Made by a program: the position numbers and the translations under genes
The notes under the pieces: model-generated
The model's database searches: none
What the model was told of the DNA's origin: nothing
Seen by the model: the letters and a program-made list of their open reading frames with translations, nothing else
From: Pleomorphomonas sp.
GTDB lineage: Bacteria > Pseudomonadota > Alphaproteobacteria > Rhizobiales > Pleomorphomonadaceae
Assembly (NCBI GenBank): GCA_029976075.1
Contig: JARKNW010000012.1
Coordinates: 141,190 to 205,189, forward strand
Reading direction: 5' to 3'
Length of the DNA: 64,000 bases
Part shown: one piece after another, positions 8,560 to 17,073 of the stretch
How positions within the stretch are numbered: position 1 is the first letter of the stretch
How the letters are laid out: each line of letters starts with the position of its first letter

Positions 8560-9209
8560 GTGACCTCTCGCGCGAGCGCGCCTTCATCCTGCGCGAAACC
8601 CGCAGCAAAGCCCCCCCGCTGGTGCCCGAGATCCGGCTCAGGCTTGCCGACGAGGCGATGGATCTCTGGCAAGCCACCGAGGCAGATCTCGGTCGCGCCG
8701 GCCTGCCTCCTCCTTTCTGGGCCTTTGCCTGGGCCGGAGGACAGGCGCTCGCCCGCCATGTGCTCGACCATCCCGAGATCGTTCGAGGCGCGCGTGTACT
8801 CGACTTCGCAGCTGGCTCCGGCATTGTCGCCATCGCGGCGGGACTTGCCGGCGCGAGCGAGGTAGTCGCCACCGATATCGATCCCTATGCCCGCGCTGCC
8901 ATTCTGATCAACGCAAGCGACAATGGGGTGGCGCTGAGCGCACCGGCGACCGACTTCCTCGATTGCGGCGCCGCGGGCTTCGACGTCGTGCTGGCTGGAG
9001 ATGTGTTCTACGAGCGCCCCATGGCGGTCCGCGTCGAACCTTTCCTGCGTGCCGCGCAGACGGCGGGCGCCGCAGTTCTGTTCGGCGATCCGGGCCGCGC
9101 CTATCTGCCGACCGCAGGCATCGCACCGTTGGCGAGCTATGATGTGCCGGTGCCGCGCGCCATCGAAGACCGCGATATCAGGACCACCCGCGTCTGGCAC
9201 TTCACCTGA
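8556..9209 (+). CDS. Class I SAM methyltransferase, EtfB lysine methyltransferase (METTL20) type
   Basis: A 217-residue seven-beta-strand methyltransferase. It starts at a GTG that overlaps the EVE gene stop by 4 bases (GTGA), which decides the start. Motifs: the PPPFWAFAWAGGQALARHVLD segment, the SAM-binding VLDFAAGSGIVAIAA, the acidic loop ATDIDPYA, and the post-II motif LAGDVFYE, which resembles bacterial METTL20 homologues that methylate a lysine of the electron-transfer flavoprotein beta subunit. Automatic annotations often call this family ribosomal protein L11 methyltransferase-like; it lacks the N-terminal domain of PrmA. The substrate is inferred, not shown. Confidence 0.82.
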   Translation: MSDLSRERAFILRETRSKAPPLVPEIRLRLADEAMDLWQATEADLGRAGLPPPFWAFAWAGGQALARHVLDHPEIVRGARVLDFAAGSGIVAIAAGLAGASEVVATDIDPYARAAILINASDNGVALSAPATDFLDCGAAGFDVVLAGDVFYERPMAVRVEPFLRAAQTAGAAVLFGDPGRAYLPTAGIAPLASYDVPVPRAIEDRDIRTTRVWHFT

Positions 9210-9329
9210 TCAACGTCCCCGTCGCCAAAGCCGATTAGCCGGGCGGCTAATGGATTTACGTGTTTTGACGGACCATAGTGAAACCGAATGGCGTGTGGCC
9301 GAGGAGGGCCTGACGCGAGGAGGGTTCGG

Positions 9330-11273
9330 ATGTCCGGTGAGGTTTTCGAGGTGCCGGCGGCTATGGCTGCGTCGGCCTTTATCAGCAACGACAAATACCT
9401 GGAGCTTTACAAGCGCTCCGTCGAGGATCCCGACGGTTTCTGGGCATCCATGGCCGGCCGGCTCGATTGGATCAAACCATTCACTCGGGTGAAGAACGCC
9501 TCCTACGATCCGCATCACGTTTCAATCCGCTGGTACGAAGACGGCATTCTCAACGTCGCCTACAACTGCGTCGACCGCCACGCCGACCGCACGCCCAACA
9601 AGGTGGCTATCCTCTGGGAAGGCGACGATCCCACCGAGCAGCGCGCCATCACCTATCGCGAACTTCAGGAAGAAGTCTGCCGCTTTGCCAACGTGCTGAA
9701 GGCTTCGGGGGTCAGACGCGGCGATCGCGTCACCATCTATCTGCCGATGATTCCCGAGGCAGCCTTCGCCATGCTGGCCGCCGCGCGCATCGGGGCCATC
9801 CACTCCGTGGTGTTCGCCGGCTTCTCGCCCGACAGTCTCGCCGGTCGCATCCGCGACGCCGGCAGTTCGCTGGTGATCACCGCTGACGAGGGGGTCCGAG
9901 GCGGGCGCAAGGTACCGCTCAAGACCAATGTCGATGCGGCGCTCGAGAAATGCCCCGGCGTATCCAGGGTGCTGGTCGTCAGGCGTACAGGCCGACCGGT
10001 CAGCATGCTTGAGGGACGCGACGTCTATTATGATGAAGCGGCGAAGGGGCAACCCACCGATTGCCCTGTTTCGCCGATGGGCGCGGAAGATCCTCTGTTC
10101 ATCCTCTACACGTCCGGCTCGACAGGCAGCCCCAAGGGCGTGCTCCACACCACCGGCGGCTATCTGGTCTATGCGTCTCTCACCCATCAATGGGTGTTCG
10201 ACTGCCATGAGGACGATATCTACTGGTGTACCGCCGACGTCGGCTGGGTCACCGGCCACTCCTATGTTCTCTACGGTCCGCTTGCCAATGGTGCGACGAC
10301 GCTGATGTTCGAGGGCGTGCCGAGCCATCCCAACCCATCCCGCTTCTGGGAAGTCATCGACCGTCACAAGGTGACGATCTTCTATACGGCACCGACGGCC
10401 ATTCGCTCGTTGATGGCCTCGGGCGAAGAACCGGTGAAGCGCACATCGCGGGCCTCGCTGCGCATTCTCGGCACCGTTGGCGAGCCGATCAACCCCGAGG
10501 CCTGGCTTTGGTACCATCACGTGGTCGGGGAAAATCGCTGCCCGATCGTCGACACCTGGTGGCAAACAGAGACGGGCGGCATCCTCATCACGCCGCTGCC
10601 CGGAGCCACCCGCCTGAAGCCGGGATCGGCGACACGGCCGTTCTTCGGCGTGGAACCGGCCATCGTCGATGCGCTCGGTAACGTGCTGGAAGGCCCTGCC
10701 GAGGGCAACCTCGTGATATTGACGAGCTGGCCGGGTCAGATGCGAACCGTCTATGGCGACCACGACCGCTTCGTGCAGACTTATTTCTCCACCTACAAGG
10801 GCATGTATTTCACCGGAGATGGCGCCCGCCGCGATGAGGACGGCTACTACTGGATCACCGGCCGCGTCGACGACGTGATCAACGTCGCCGGCCATCGCAT
10901 GGGAACGGCGGAAGTGGAAAGTGCGCTGGTCGCCCACCCGAAGGTGGCGGAAGCCGCCGTCGTCGGCTATCCGCACGACATCAAGGGTCAGGGCATCTAT
11001 GCCTATGTGACGCTGATGGAAGGCGAGACGCCGACCGACACCTTGGCAACCGAGCTGACGCAGTGGGTCAGGAAGGAGATTGGGCCGATTGCCTCTCCCG
11101 ACAAGATCCAGTTCGCAGTGGGATTGCCCAAGACCCGCTCGGGCAAGATCATGCGCCGCATCCTGCGCAAGATCGCCGAGGACGACTTCGGCTCGCTGGG
11201 CGACACCTCGACGCTGGCCGATCCGTCCGTGGTGACCGACCTGATCGACCACCGTCAGAACCGACACGTCTGA
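9330..11273 (+). CDS. acs: Acetyl-CoA synthetase (AMP-forming)
   Basis: Activates acetate to acetyl-CoA through acetyl-AMP in the cytoplasm; 647 residues, normal length. The start ATG follows a good GAGGAGG ribosome site. Family motifs present: the P-loop-like [11 protein letters not shown], the acetate-pocket [39 protein letters not shown], and the C-terminal [11 protein letters not shown] whose Lys (about 606) is the adenylation-step residue usually regulated by acetylation. It stands alone, convergent with the minus-strand mbfA operon, from which it is separated by a shared hairpin. Confidence 0.96.
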   Translation: MSGEVFEVPAAMAASAFISNDKYLELYKRSVEDPDGFWASMAGRLDWIKPFTRVKNASYDPHHVSIRWYEDGILNVAYNCVDRHADRTPNKVAILWEGDDPTEQRAITYRELQEEVCRFANVLKASGVRRGDRVTIYLPMIPEAAFAMLAAARIGAIHSVVFAGFSPDSLAGRIRDAGSSLVITADEGVRGGRKVPLKTNVDAALEKCPGVSRVLVVRRTGRPVSMLEGRDVYYDEAAKGQPTDCPVSPMGAEDPLFILYTSGSTGSPKGVLHTTGGYLVYASLTHQWVFDCHEDDIYWCTADVGWVTGHSYVLYGPLANGATTLMFEGVPSHPNPSRFWEVIDRHKVTIFYTAPTAIRSLMASGEEPVKRTSRASLRILGTVGEPINPEAWLWYHHVVGENRCPIVDTWWQTETGGILITPLPGATRLKPGSATRPFFGVEPAIVDALGNVLEGPAEGNLVILTSWPGQMRTVYGDHDRFVQTYFSTYKGMYFTGDGARRDEDGYYWITGRVDDVINVAGHRMGTAEVESALVAHPKVAEAAVVGYPHDIKGQGIYAYVTLMEGETPTDTLATELTQWVRKEIGPIASPDKIQFAVGLPKTRSGKIMRRILRKIAEDDFGSLGDTSTLADPSVVTDLIDHRQNRHV

Positions 11274-11275
11274 CA

Positions 11276-11301
11276 TACAAAGGGGCGGCTCATGCCGCCC
11301 C
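11276..11301 (-). terminator. Terminator of the mbfA operon, between convergent genes
   Basis: An 8-bp perfect stem (GGGGCGGC / GCCGCCCC, 11282-11289 with 11294-11301) and a 4-nt loop. Read on the minus strand it is followed by TTTGTAT, so it best fits the end of the minus-strand operon; it may also stop acs transcripts. Confidence 0.7.
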
Positions 11302-11339
11302 CTCAACGCCAAGAACTCAATGGAACTCCGTCCGTTCCG

Positions 11340-12317
11340 TCAACCGCCGCCAATCAGGATGCCGGCCGCCAACACCAGTGCGCCACCAATGACGACCTGA
11401 ATGACCGCGCGGAAGAATGGCGTTTCCATGTAACGGTTCTGGATGCCGGCGATGGCCCACAACTCGATGAACACGATGACCAGTGCGATCGCCGTCGCCA
11501 GATGGAAGTTCGGCACCAGATAGGGCAGCGCATGGCCAAGGCCGCCGATCGCTGTCATGAGGCCGGAGGCCAGACCGCGCTTGATCGGCGAGCCACGGCC
11601 GGAAATGACGCCATCGTCGTGGGCTGCCTCGGTGAAACCCATGGAGATGCCGGCACCCACCGAGGCGGCAAGCGCCACCTGGAAGGTCGTCCAGGAGTTC
11701 TGCGTGGCAAAGGCGGTGGCGAAGATCGGCGCCAACGTCGACACCGAGCCATCCATCAACCCGGCAAGGCCCGGCTGAACATAGGTGAGAATGAACTGGC
11801 GACGGGCAACCATCGCCTCTTCTTCCTGAGCGGACGGCCCGACATTGTCCTCGCGGGCAATCTCGGCACCCTCCATATGGTGGCGCTCCTGCTCGGCCAG
11901 ATCGCCAAGCAGACGGCGGGCACCGGTGTCCGAGACGCGCTTGGCGGCCTCCAGATAGAACGAGTAGGCCTGCGCCTCCATCCGCGCCGCTTCTTCGCGA
12001 ATGCGCTCGATCCCGAGATTCTCGACGAGCCATACCGGCTGACGCGCGTAATAGCCGGCGACGTGTTCGCGCCGGATCAGCGGAATGACCGGCCCGAACA
12101 GCCGCTCATGTTCGGCGATCAGGTAGCGGCGGTGGCCATCCTCATCCTTGACCATCTCATCGAACATGGCCGCCGTCGCAGGATAGTCCTTGCGCAGCTT
12201 TTCGGCATAGCTGGCATAGATGCGGGCGTCGTCCTCTTCGCTGGAGATCGCCAGCGCCAGAATCTCCTGCTCGTTGAGGTCGGAAAATCGACGGCGGTTG
12301 CCAAGAGAGTTGAACAT
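11340..12317 (-). CDS. mbfA: MbfA, ferritin-like/VIT1 membrane iron-manganese exporter
   Basis: Membrane-bound ferritin A: an N-terminal erythrin/rubrerythrin-like diiron domain (about 1-165, with SSEEDDARIYASYAE, EDGHRRYL and QERHHMEGAE metal-ligand helices) fused to a C-terminal VIT1/CCC1-like membrane domain (MDGSVSTLAPIFATAFATQ to the end, about five spans). It is 325 residues, the usual length. Relatives in Bradyrhizobium and Agrobacterium export iron and protect against iron and peroxide stress. The start has a clear GAGGAAACG ribosome site. Here it follows a histidine kinase gene by 7 bases, so it is probably the last gene of a five-gene operon instead of the usual single, Irr-controlled unit. 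Confidence 0.9.
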   Translation of the reverse strand: MFNSLGNRRRFSDLNEQEILALAISSEEDDARIYASYAEKLRKDYPATAAMFDEMVKDEDGHRRYLIAEHERLFGPVIPLIRREHVAGYYARQPVWLVENLGIERIREEAARMEAQAYSFYLEAAKRVSDTGARRLLGDLAEQERHHMEGAEIAREDNVGPSAQEEEAMVARRQFILTYVQPGLAGLMDGSVSTLAPIFATAFATQNSWTTFQVALAASVGAGISMGFTEAAHDDGVISGRGSPIKRGLASGLMTAIGGLGHALPYLVPNFHLATAIALVIVFIELWAIAGIQNRYMETPFFRAVIQVVIGGALVLAAGILIGGG

Positions 12318-12324
12318 CGTTTCC

Positions 12325-13725
12325 TCATGAATGGGCGAAGGCGAAGTGGACGCTGCAACCCTCATCCGGAGCAGAACGGATGGAAAGCGCAGCACCGTGC
12401 AGTTCAGCGATCCGCTCGACGATGGTAAGACCGAGACCAAGAGATCCCGACGCTTTCACCCGACCGAACTCCCCCTGCACCTCGCAAGGAACAAAACCAG
12501 AGCCGTTATCGGAGACAGTGAAACTGCCATCCTTGCCAACCGTTACGGCAATATCGACGTTGCGGCCAGCATGCTTGAGACAGTTCTCTATCAGATTTCT
12601 CACCACGTTCTGTATCAGCGAAGGTACCAACCTCACCATCACCGGGCCGTCGCCATCAAAGGCAATGGTCGAGCCCCGATCGATAACCAGAGGCGCCATG
12701 TCGGCAACCACCTCCGCGGCGAGATCCGCCAGATCGGTCTCGGCGAAGGCCGCTTCGTCCACCACATCGAGACGCGCAAGCGCCGTCAGTTGCTCGAGAA
12801 TGTGCAACAGGCGTTCCACATCGGCCTCGGCCCGGCGAGCACGGGGGTCGCTGATCCGATCGAGCTCGAGGCGAAGCACAGCAAGCGGCGTCCGGATTTC
12901 GTGGGCAACGGCGGCCGAGAACACCTTCTGGGCCTTGACCATCTCGGACGTCCGCGCAAACAGGCGGTTGATCGCCTCCACAAAGCCCGCAACCTCCCTG
13001 GGCATGGCATCGTCGATAGCCAAGGGAACCGGAGATCGCGGATCGATGGCATCGGCGGCGCGTGCCGCCGCCGAGACGGGACGAAGCGCCGCGCTGATGG
13101 AAAAAATGGTGGCGCCGATCGTCAACGCGAGCATCAGGCCCATCGGGACCAGCATGTGATCGATCAACTCTCCGGTCAGAATGGCGGGGAGGAAGTCGTC
13201 CGGATCGTGCAGGACCGCAACATCGACCAGGACCCGTTCGCCATCAATGACGAAGGCGCGTCCACCGGCGACACTCAGTGGCTTGCCCGGTTCGATCGTC
13301 CGCTGCCAGAAATCCGGCGCGTCAGCCACCGGCGGAAGAAAATGCTCTTCGCATTCTTCACCACAGTTGGAGTAGACGGCCTTGCCTCCATCGATGCGAA
13401 TGCGAACGAACGTGGCAGGTGGAAGATGATCGACCAGATCGGCATCATCGTGCGTAACACCCGCCTCATCCGCTTCATCGACCACGCCGCTGTACCGGCG
13501 CAGAACCGGTGCCGTCGGATCGATCTTCAGGACGCCGTCCACGCGATGGACCGATGCGGCGATGGCCGCAGTCTCCCGTTCGATCAGGATATAGCCGAGT
13601 TGCTCGTCATCGAACCAGTAGCGGGCGAAGATCTGAGCCACCTGCAACAGCATGGCAAGCAGCGCGAATAGCAGGATGCGGCGAGCGACCAGACCGGCAA
13701 GCCGCTTGCGGCGAGGCACGCTCAT
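12325..13725 (-). CDS. Membrane sensor histidine kinase
   Basis: A 466-residue two-component sensor. Membrane segments lie at about 14-36 and 190-212, bounding a periplasmic domain of about 150 residues that carries an unusual CGEECEEHF cluster (Cys121, Cys125, His128), a possible metal- or redox-sensing site. Then come a HAMP-like linker, the H-box AVAHEIRTPLAVLRLELDR (phospho-acceptor His275), the N-box NVVRNLIENCLKHA, G1 VSDNGSGF and G2 GSLGLGLTIVERI. All catalytic boxes are intact. It overlaps the response regulator gene by 4 bases (ATGA) and precedes mbfA by 7 bases, so it likely responds to a metal or envelope redox signal (inference). Confidence 0.92.
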   Translation of the reverse strand: MSVPRRKRLAGLVARRILLFALLAMLLQVAQIFARYWFDDEQLGYILIERETAAIAASVHRVDGVLKIDPTAPVLRRYSGVVDEADEAGVTHDDADLVDHLPPATFVRIRIDGGKAVYSNCGEECEEHFLPPVADAPDFWQRTIEPGKPLSVAGGRAFVIDGERVLVDVAVLHDPDDFLPAILTGELIDHMLVPMGLMLALTIGATIFSISAALRPVSAAARAADAIDPRSPVPLAIDDAMPREVAGFVEAINRLFARTSEMVKAQKVFSAAVAHEIRTPLAVLRLELDRISDPRARRAEADVERLLHILEQLTALARLDVVDEAAFAETDLADLAAEVVADMAPLVIDRGSTIAFDGDGPVMVRLVPSLIQNVVRNLIENCLKHAGRNVDIAVTVGKDGSFTVSDNGSGFVPCEVQGEFGRVKASGSLGLGLTIVERIAELHGAALSIRSAPDEGCSVHFAFAHS

Positions 13726-14423
13726 GGCGTCTCTCCGCCTGCCTCATCGTCGAGGCATTCCCGCATCAAGTAGCCAAGACCGCGCACCGTGGCGATCTCG
13801 ACGCCGCTTTCAACGCCTTCGAGCCGCTTTCGCAGACGCGAGACGGAGAGATCGAGCGCGTTGGCGGTGAGCTCGCTGTCATAGTCCGACAGGGTCGTTT
13901 CAAGTCGGCGGCGCGGCACCAGACGGCCCACATCGCGCATCAGCGCCTCGCACAGCGCTCGCTCGCGCGGCGGCAGGGCAATGGCTTCGCCGCTCGCCGT
14001 CAGCACGGCGGTTGAAGGATCATAGGCGAGACGCCCCGCCATCAGCACCGGCTGCAGTGCAGTCGGCGATCGTCGCAGCATCGCCCGACAGCGTGCCAGA
14101 AACTCCCGATGGTGAAATGGCTTGACCAGATAGTCGTCTGCTCCCGCGTCAAGACCGGCAATGCGCTCTTCGACGGTTCCGCGCGCGGTGATGATCAGCA
14201 CCGGTGTCGCATCGGCAGCGCGACGGACAGCGCGAAGCAGATCGAGCCCGTCGCCATCGGGCAGCCCCAGGTCGAGGAGGATGAGATCGAAGTCGGTAGC
14301 GGCAATGGCCGCTTCCGCATCTGCAAGCGTCCCAACTGTGTCGAGATGCCAGCCTGCCTCGCGCACGGCTTCTCCAAGCAGTGCCGCGAGGCGAACGCTG
14401 TCCTCGACCAGAAGAAGACGCAT
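13722..14423 (-). CDS. OmpR/PhoB-family response regulator
   Basis: A 233-residue regulator: receiver domain (1 to about 115) with acidic pocket residues near the N-terminus (LVEDS), phospho-acceptor Asp51 in LLDLGLPDGDG, the conserved ITARGT switch region and Lys in LVKPFHHREF. A C-terminal winged-helix DNA-binding domain follows (PPRERALCEALM through SRLRKRLEG and TVRGLGYLM). It is translationally coupled to both neighbours: its ATG shares one base with the cytochrome b561 stop, and its stop overlaps the kinase start by 4 bases. OmpR-type regulators bind direct repeats about 11 bp apart; such repeats occur upstream of this operon at 15328-15345. Confidence 0.94.
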   Translation of the reverse strand: MRLLLVEDSVRLAALLGEAVREAGWHLDTVGTLADAEAAIAATDFDLILLDLGLPDGDGLDLLRAVRRAADATPVLIITARGTVEERIAGLDAGADDYLVKPFHHREFLARCRAMLRRSPTALQPVLMAGRLAYDPSTAVLTASGEAIALPPRERALCEALMRDVGRLVPRRRLETTLSDYDSELTANALDLSVSRLRKRLEGVESGVEIATVRGLGYLMRECLDDEAGGETP

Positions 14424-14971
14424 CAGGCGCGCTTTCTGCCCGTCACCATCGACCAGACGAGATTTTCCCGGTGACGCAGGCTTTCGACAATGGCCGCGGC
14501 CGCATGGACCAGCGCCAAGACCATGATGGCGTTGGCAAAGCCTTCATGCAACATCTCAAGCCAGTCTTCTCCCCAGAAGGCGTCGAGCGTCGTCATCCAG
14601 CCGGTAACACCGGTGGCCAGCAGCAAGATCATGAGGGCCAGCATCATCACCGCGGCGGCCGGGTTATGACCGATGTGGCGGGGCTCCTCACCGCGGGAAA
14701 GGGCCATCAGATAGGGCACGAGACGCGACGGCGTGGGAAAGAAATCTGAAAAGCGCGCGTGACGGCTACCAATAAAGCCCCATATGAGGCGGATGAGCAC
14801 GGCGCCGATCACCACATAGCCGGCATAACGGTGATAAAGCCGGCCGGGCTTGAGGATGAACAGATTGAGTGAGACGGCGATCACGACCGTCCAGTGGAAC
14901 AGGCGGACGACCGGATCCCAAACCCGGACCGTCCGCGGCGGCATGCTGCCGCCAACGGACTCCTCGGCCAT
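14423..14971 (-). CDS. Cytochrome b561-family membrane protein
   Basis: A 182-residue four-helix membrane diheme cytochrome b of the bacterial b561 / Ni-hydrogenase b-subunit type. It begins with the family signature RTVRVWDPVVRLFHWTVV. Histidines suitable as heme ligands lie in FHW (helix 1), YHRYAG (helix 2), HEGF and LVHA (helices 3-4). Proteins of this type pass electrons across the inner membrane, often next to PepSY-domain proteins. The gene begins 4 bases after the PepSY gene and runs directly into the response regulator. Confidence 0.9.
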   Translation of the reverse strand: MAEESVGGSMPPRTVRVWDPVVRLFHWTVVIAVSLNLFILKPGRLYHRYAGYVVIGAVLIRLIWGFIGSRHARFSDFFPTPSRLVPYLMALSRGEEPRHIGHNPAAAVMMLALMILLLATGVTGWMTTLDAFWGEDWLEMLHEGFANAIMVLALVHAAAAIVESLRHRENLVWSMVTGRKRA

Positions 14972-14975
14972 GACG

Positions 14976-15263
14976 TCAGTCCTGGCCCGCCTCGTCACCA
15001 GCCTTCTCGCCAGTCGACGGATTGAACAGCACCTCGGCCTTCTTGCCATCCTTGTCGAAGGCGTAAACCTCGTAGCAGGTTCCTTCCACCTTCACCTTCT
15101 TGATCTTGCTGTAGCCGGCGGCCTCGGCCTTGGCCTTGATGGCGTCGACGGAAAGCCAGGTATCCTTGGCAGCATCGGTGCACTTGGCATTCTCGTCGTC
15201 GGCAAAGGCGGCAACCGGGGTCAGCACGACAGCAAAAGCGGCAGCGATCAGAGAGGTCTTCAT
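14976..15263 (-). CDS. Exported PepSY domain protein
   Basis: A 95-residue periplasmic protein with a signal peptide (MKTSLIAAAFAVVLTPVAAFA, cleaved near residue 21) and one PepSY domain: AKDTWLSVDAIKAKAEAAGY followed by KIKKVKVEGTCYEVYAFDKDGKKAEVLFNPSTGE. It keeps two cysteines, one just after the signal and one in GTCYEV, which could form a disulfide. Start chosen for its GAGGAACCCGC ribosome site. It is the first gene of the operon with cytochrome b561, the two-component pair and mbfA; PepSY proteins often accompany b561 cytochromes. Confidence 0.9.
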   Translation of the reverse strand: MKTSLIAAAFAVVLTPVAAFADDENAKCTDAAKDTWLSVDAIKAKAEAAGYSKIKKVKVEGTCYEVYAFDKDGKKAEVLFNPSTGEKAGDEAGQD

Positions 15264-15275
15264 GCGGGTTCCTCG

Positions 15276-15309
15276 AAAAACGGGCCGGCGCATCAATCGC
15301 GCCGGCCCG
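15276..15309 (-). terminator. Intrinsic terminator after purH, in the leader of the PepSY operon
   Basis: An 11-bp perfect stem (15299-15309 with 15281-15291, core CGGGCCGGCGC) with a 7-nt loop is followed on the minus strand by TTTTT. It ends purH transcription. Its U-tract runs straight into the ribosome site of the PepSY gene, so any PepSY-operon transcript that starts upstream of it must pass through it. Confidence 0.9.
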
Positions 15310-15327
15310 CTCACCATGGGTCGAGAA

Positions 15328-15357
15328 ACCTGTCGGCCACCTGTCAAGCGGACAGGT
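15328..15357 (-). promoter_or_regulatory. Phased repeats, putative OmpR-type response regulator site
   Basis: The heptamer ACCTGTC occurs at 15328-15334 and 15339-15345, exactly 11 bp apart. A third copy, inverted (GACAGGT), lies at 15351-15357 and makes a perfect 7-bp-arm inverted repeat with the second. On the minus strand the set contains a TTGACA hexamer (-35-like). Direct repeats on one helix turn are what OmpR-family regulators bind, and this is the only clear site between purH and the two-component operon. Function is inferred. Confidence 0.5.
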
Positions 15358-15369
15358 TTGCCATCCGCC

Positions 15370-16959
15370 TCAGTGACGGAAGTGGCGCATGCCAGTGAAC
15401 ACCATGGCAATACCCGCCTTGTCGGCGGCGGCGATCACTTCGGCATCATGGATGGATCCGCCCGGCTGAATGGCAGCGGTCGCGCCGGCGGCAATCGCCG
15501 ACTCCAGGCCATCAGCGAATGGGAAGAAGGCGTCGGAGGCGACCACCGATCCCTTGGCGAGCGACTCCTTGAGGCCGGCCGTCTCGGCCGCCTCGGCCGC
15601 ACGGATCGCGGCAATGCGCGAGGAGTCGACGCGGTTCATCTGGCCGGCACCGATACCGGCAGTGGCGCAGTCCTTTACGTAGACGATGGCATTGGACTTC
15701 ACGTGCTTGCAGACCTTGAAGGCGAACAGGAGATCGGCCAGTTCGGCATCGGTCGGCGCGCGCTTGGTGACCACCTTGAGATCGGCAGCCGTGACGACGC
15801 CATTGTCGCGCGACTGGACGAGCAGGCCGCCGGCCACCGTCTTCGCCGTGATGCCCAGCGCTTTCGGGTCGGGCAGGCCACCGGTGACCAGAAGGCGCAG
15901 ATTCTTTTTCGCCCCCACGATGGCGATCGCCTCATCGGTCGCCGAGGGCGCGATGATCACCTCAGTGAAGATCTCGACGATCTTCTTGGCGGTTTCGGCA
16001 TCGAGCGTACCGTTCAGGGCCACGATGCCGCCATAGGCCGACACCGGATCGCAGCGATGCGCCTTGGTGTAAGCCTCGAGCAGAGTCGCGCCGGTGGCCA
16101 CACCGCAGGGATTGGCATGCTTGATGATGGCAACGGCCGGCACCGAGCGGTCGAACTCGGCCACCAGTTCGAAGGCGGCATCGGTGTCGTTGATGTTGTT
16201 GTAGGAGAGCACCTTGCCCTGCAGCTGCGTCGCCGTGGAGACGCCGGGACGAATTTCAGTCGAGCGGTAGAAACGCGCCCACTGGTGCGGGTTCTCGCCG
16301 TAGCGCATGTCCTGGGCAAGCTTGCCGCCAACGGCGACGAAATCGCCGGTCTTGCCGCCGAGAACGCTGGCGAACCAGCCGGAAATCGCCGCGTCGTAGG
16401 CACCGGTACGGGCATAGGCCTTGGCCGCGAGGCGCTTGCGGGTGTCGAAGGTGACGCCACCCTGGTCCATCTCGACCAGCACGGCTTGGTAATCGGCAGG
16501 CTCGACGAGAACCGTGACGTAGGCATGGTTCTTGGAGGCGGCGCGGATCATCGCGGGGCCACCGATATCGATGTTCTCGATGGTCTCCTCATAGCCGGCG
16601 CCGCGAGCGATGGTTTCCTCGAAGGGGTAGAGGTTGACCACCAGGATATCGATCGGAAGGATGCCATGGTCGGCCATCGCCTTGACATGTCCGGCATCGT
16701 CACGGACTGCCAGCAGGCCGCCGTGCACCTTGGGGTGCAGCGTCTTGACGCGACCATCCATGATCTCCGGGAAACCGGTGAAATCGGCCACTTCGGTGAC
16801 GGGAACACCCGCCTCGCTCAAGAGCTTCTTCGAACCGCCGGTGGTGAGCAGCTCGACGCCACGGTCCGCGAGGGCGCGAGCGAACTCGACGAGGCCCGTC
16901 TTGTCGGAAACGGAAAGCAGCGCGCGCTTGGGAGCGACGCGATCGGGATGGCCAGCCAT
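15370..16959 (-). CDS. purH: Bifunctional AICAR formyltransferase / IMP cyclohydrolase
   Basis: Last two steps of de novo IMP synthesis, in the cytoplasm; 529 residues, normal length. The N-terminal MGS-like cyclohydrolase domain shows [24 protein letters not shown] and [19 protein letters not shown]. The C-terminal formyltransferase domain shows [10 protein letters not shown], the catalytic KHANPCG pair (Lys and His) and [12 protein letters not shown]. The ATG at 16959 follows GGAGAAATCCTC. It is the last gene of the series htpX-rsmB-heparinase-purH, a known rhizobial order, and is followed by a strong terminator. Confidence 0.97.
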   Translation of the reverse strand: MAGHPDRVAPKRALLSVSDKTGLVEFARALADRGVELLTTGGSKKLLSEAGVPVTEVADFTGFPEIMDGRVKTLHPKVHGGLLAVRDDAGHVKAMADHGILPIDILVVNLYPFEETIARGAGYEETIENIDIGGPAMIRAASKNHAYVTVLVEPADYQAVLVEMDQGGVTFDTRKRLAAKAYARTGAYDAAISGWFASVLGGKTGDFVAVGGKLAQDMRYGENPHQWARFYRSTEIRPGVSTATQLQGKVLSYNNINDTDAAFELVAEFDRSVPAVAIIKHANPCGVATGATLLEAYTKAHRCDPVSAYGGIVALNGTLDAETAKKIVEIFTEVIIAPSATDEAIAIVGAKKNLRLLVTGGLPDPKALGITAKTVAGGLLVQSRDNGVVTAADLKVVTKRAPTDAELADLLFAFKVCKHVKSNAIVYVKDCATAGIGAGQMNRVDSSRIAAIRAAEAAETAGLKESLAKGSVVASDAFFPFADGLESAIAAGATAAIQPGGSIHDAEVIAAADKAGIAMVFTGMRHFRH

Positions 16960-17073
16960 GAGGATTTCTCCGGGAGTGGGGATGGCCGCGCGATAGCACG
17001 AATGGCAGCCGCGCGGAACCCGCGCCCAATCGATTTGGGTCGGCAATCGCCGCTTTCTTTGCGAAAACCGTTA

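Noticed and set aside
9522..11312. A 596-codon minus-strand frame opposite acs
   Set aside because: Antisense shadow; acs on the plus strand is full length with all signature motifs.
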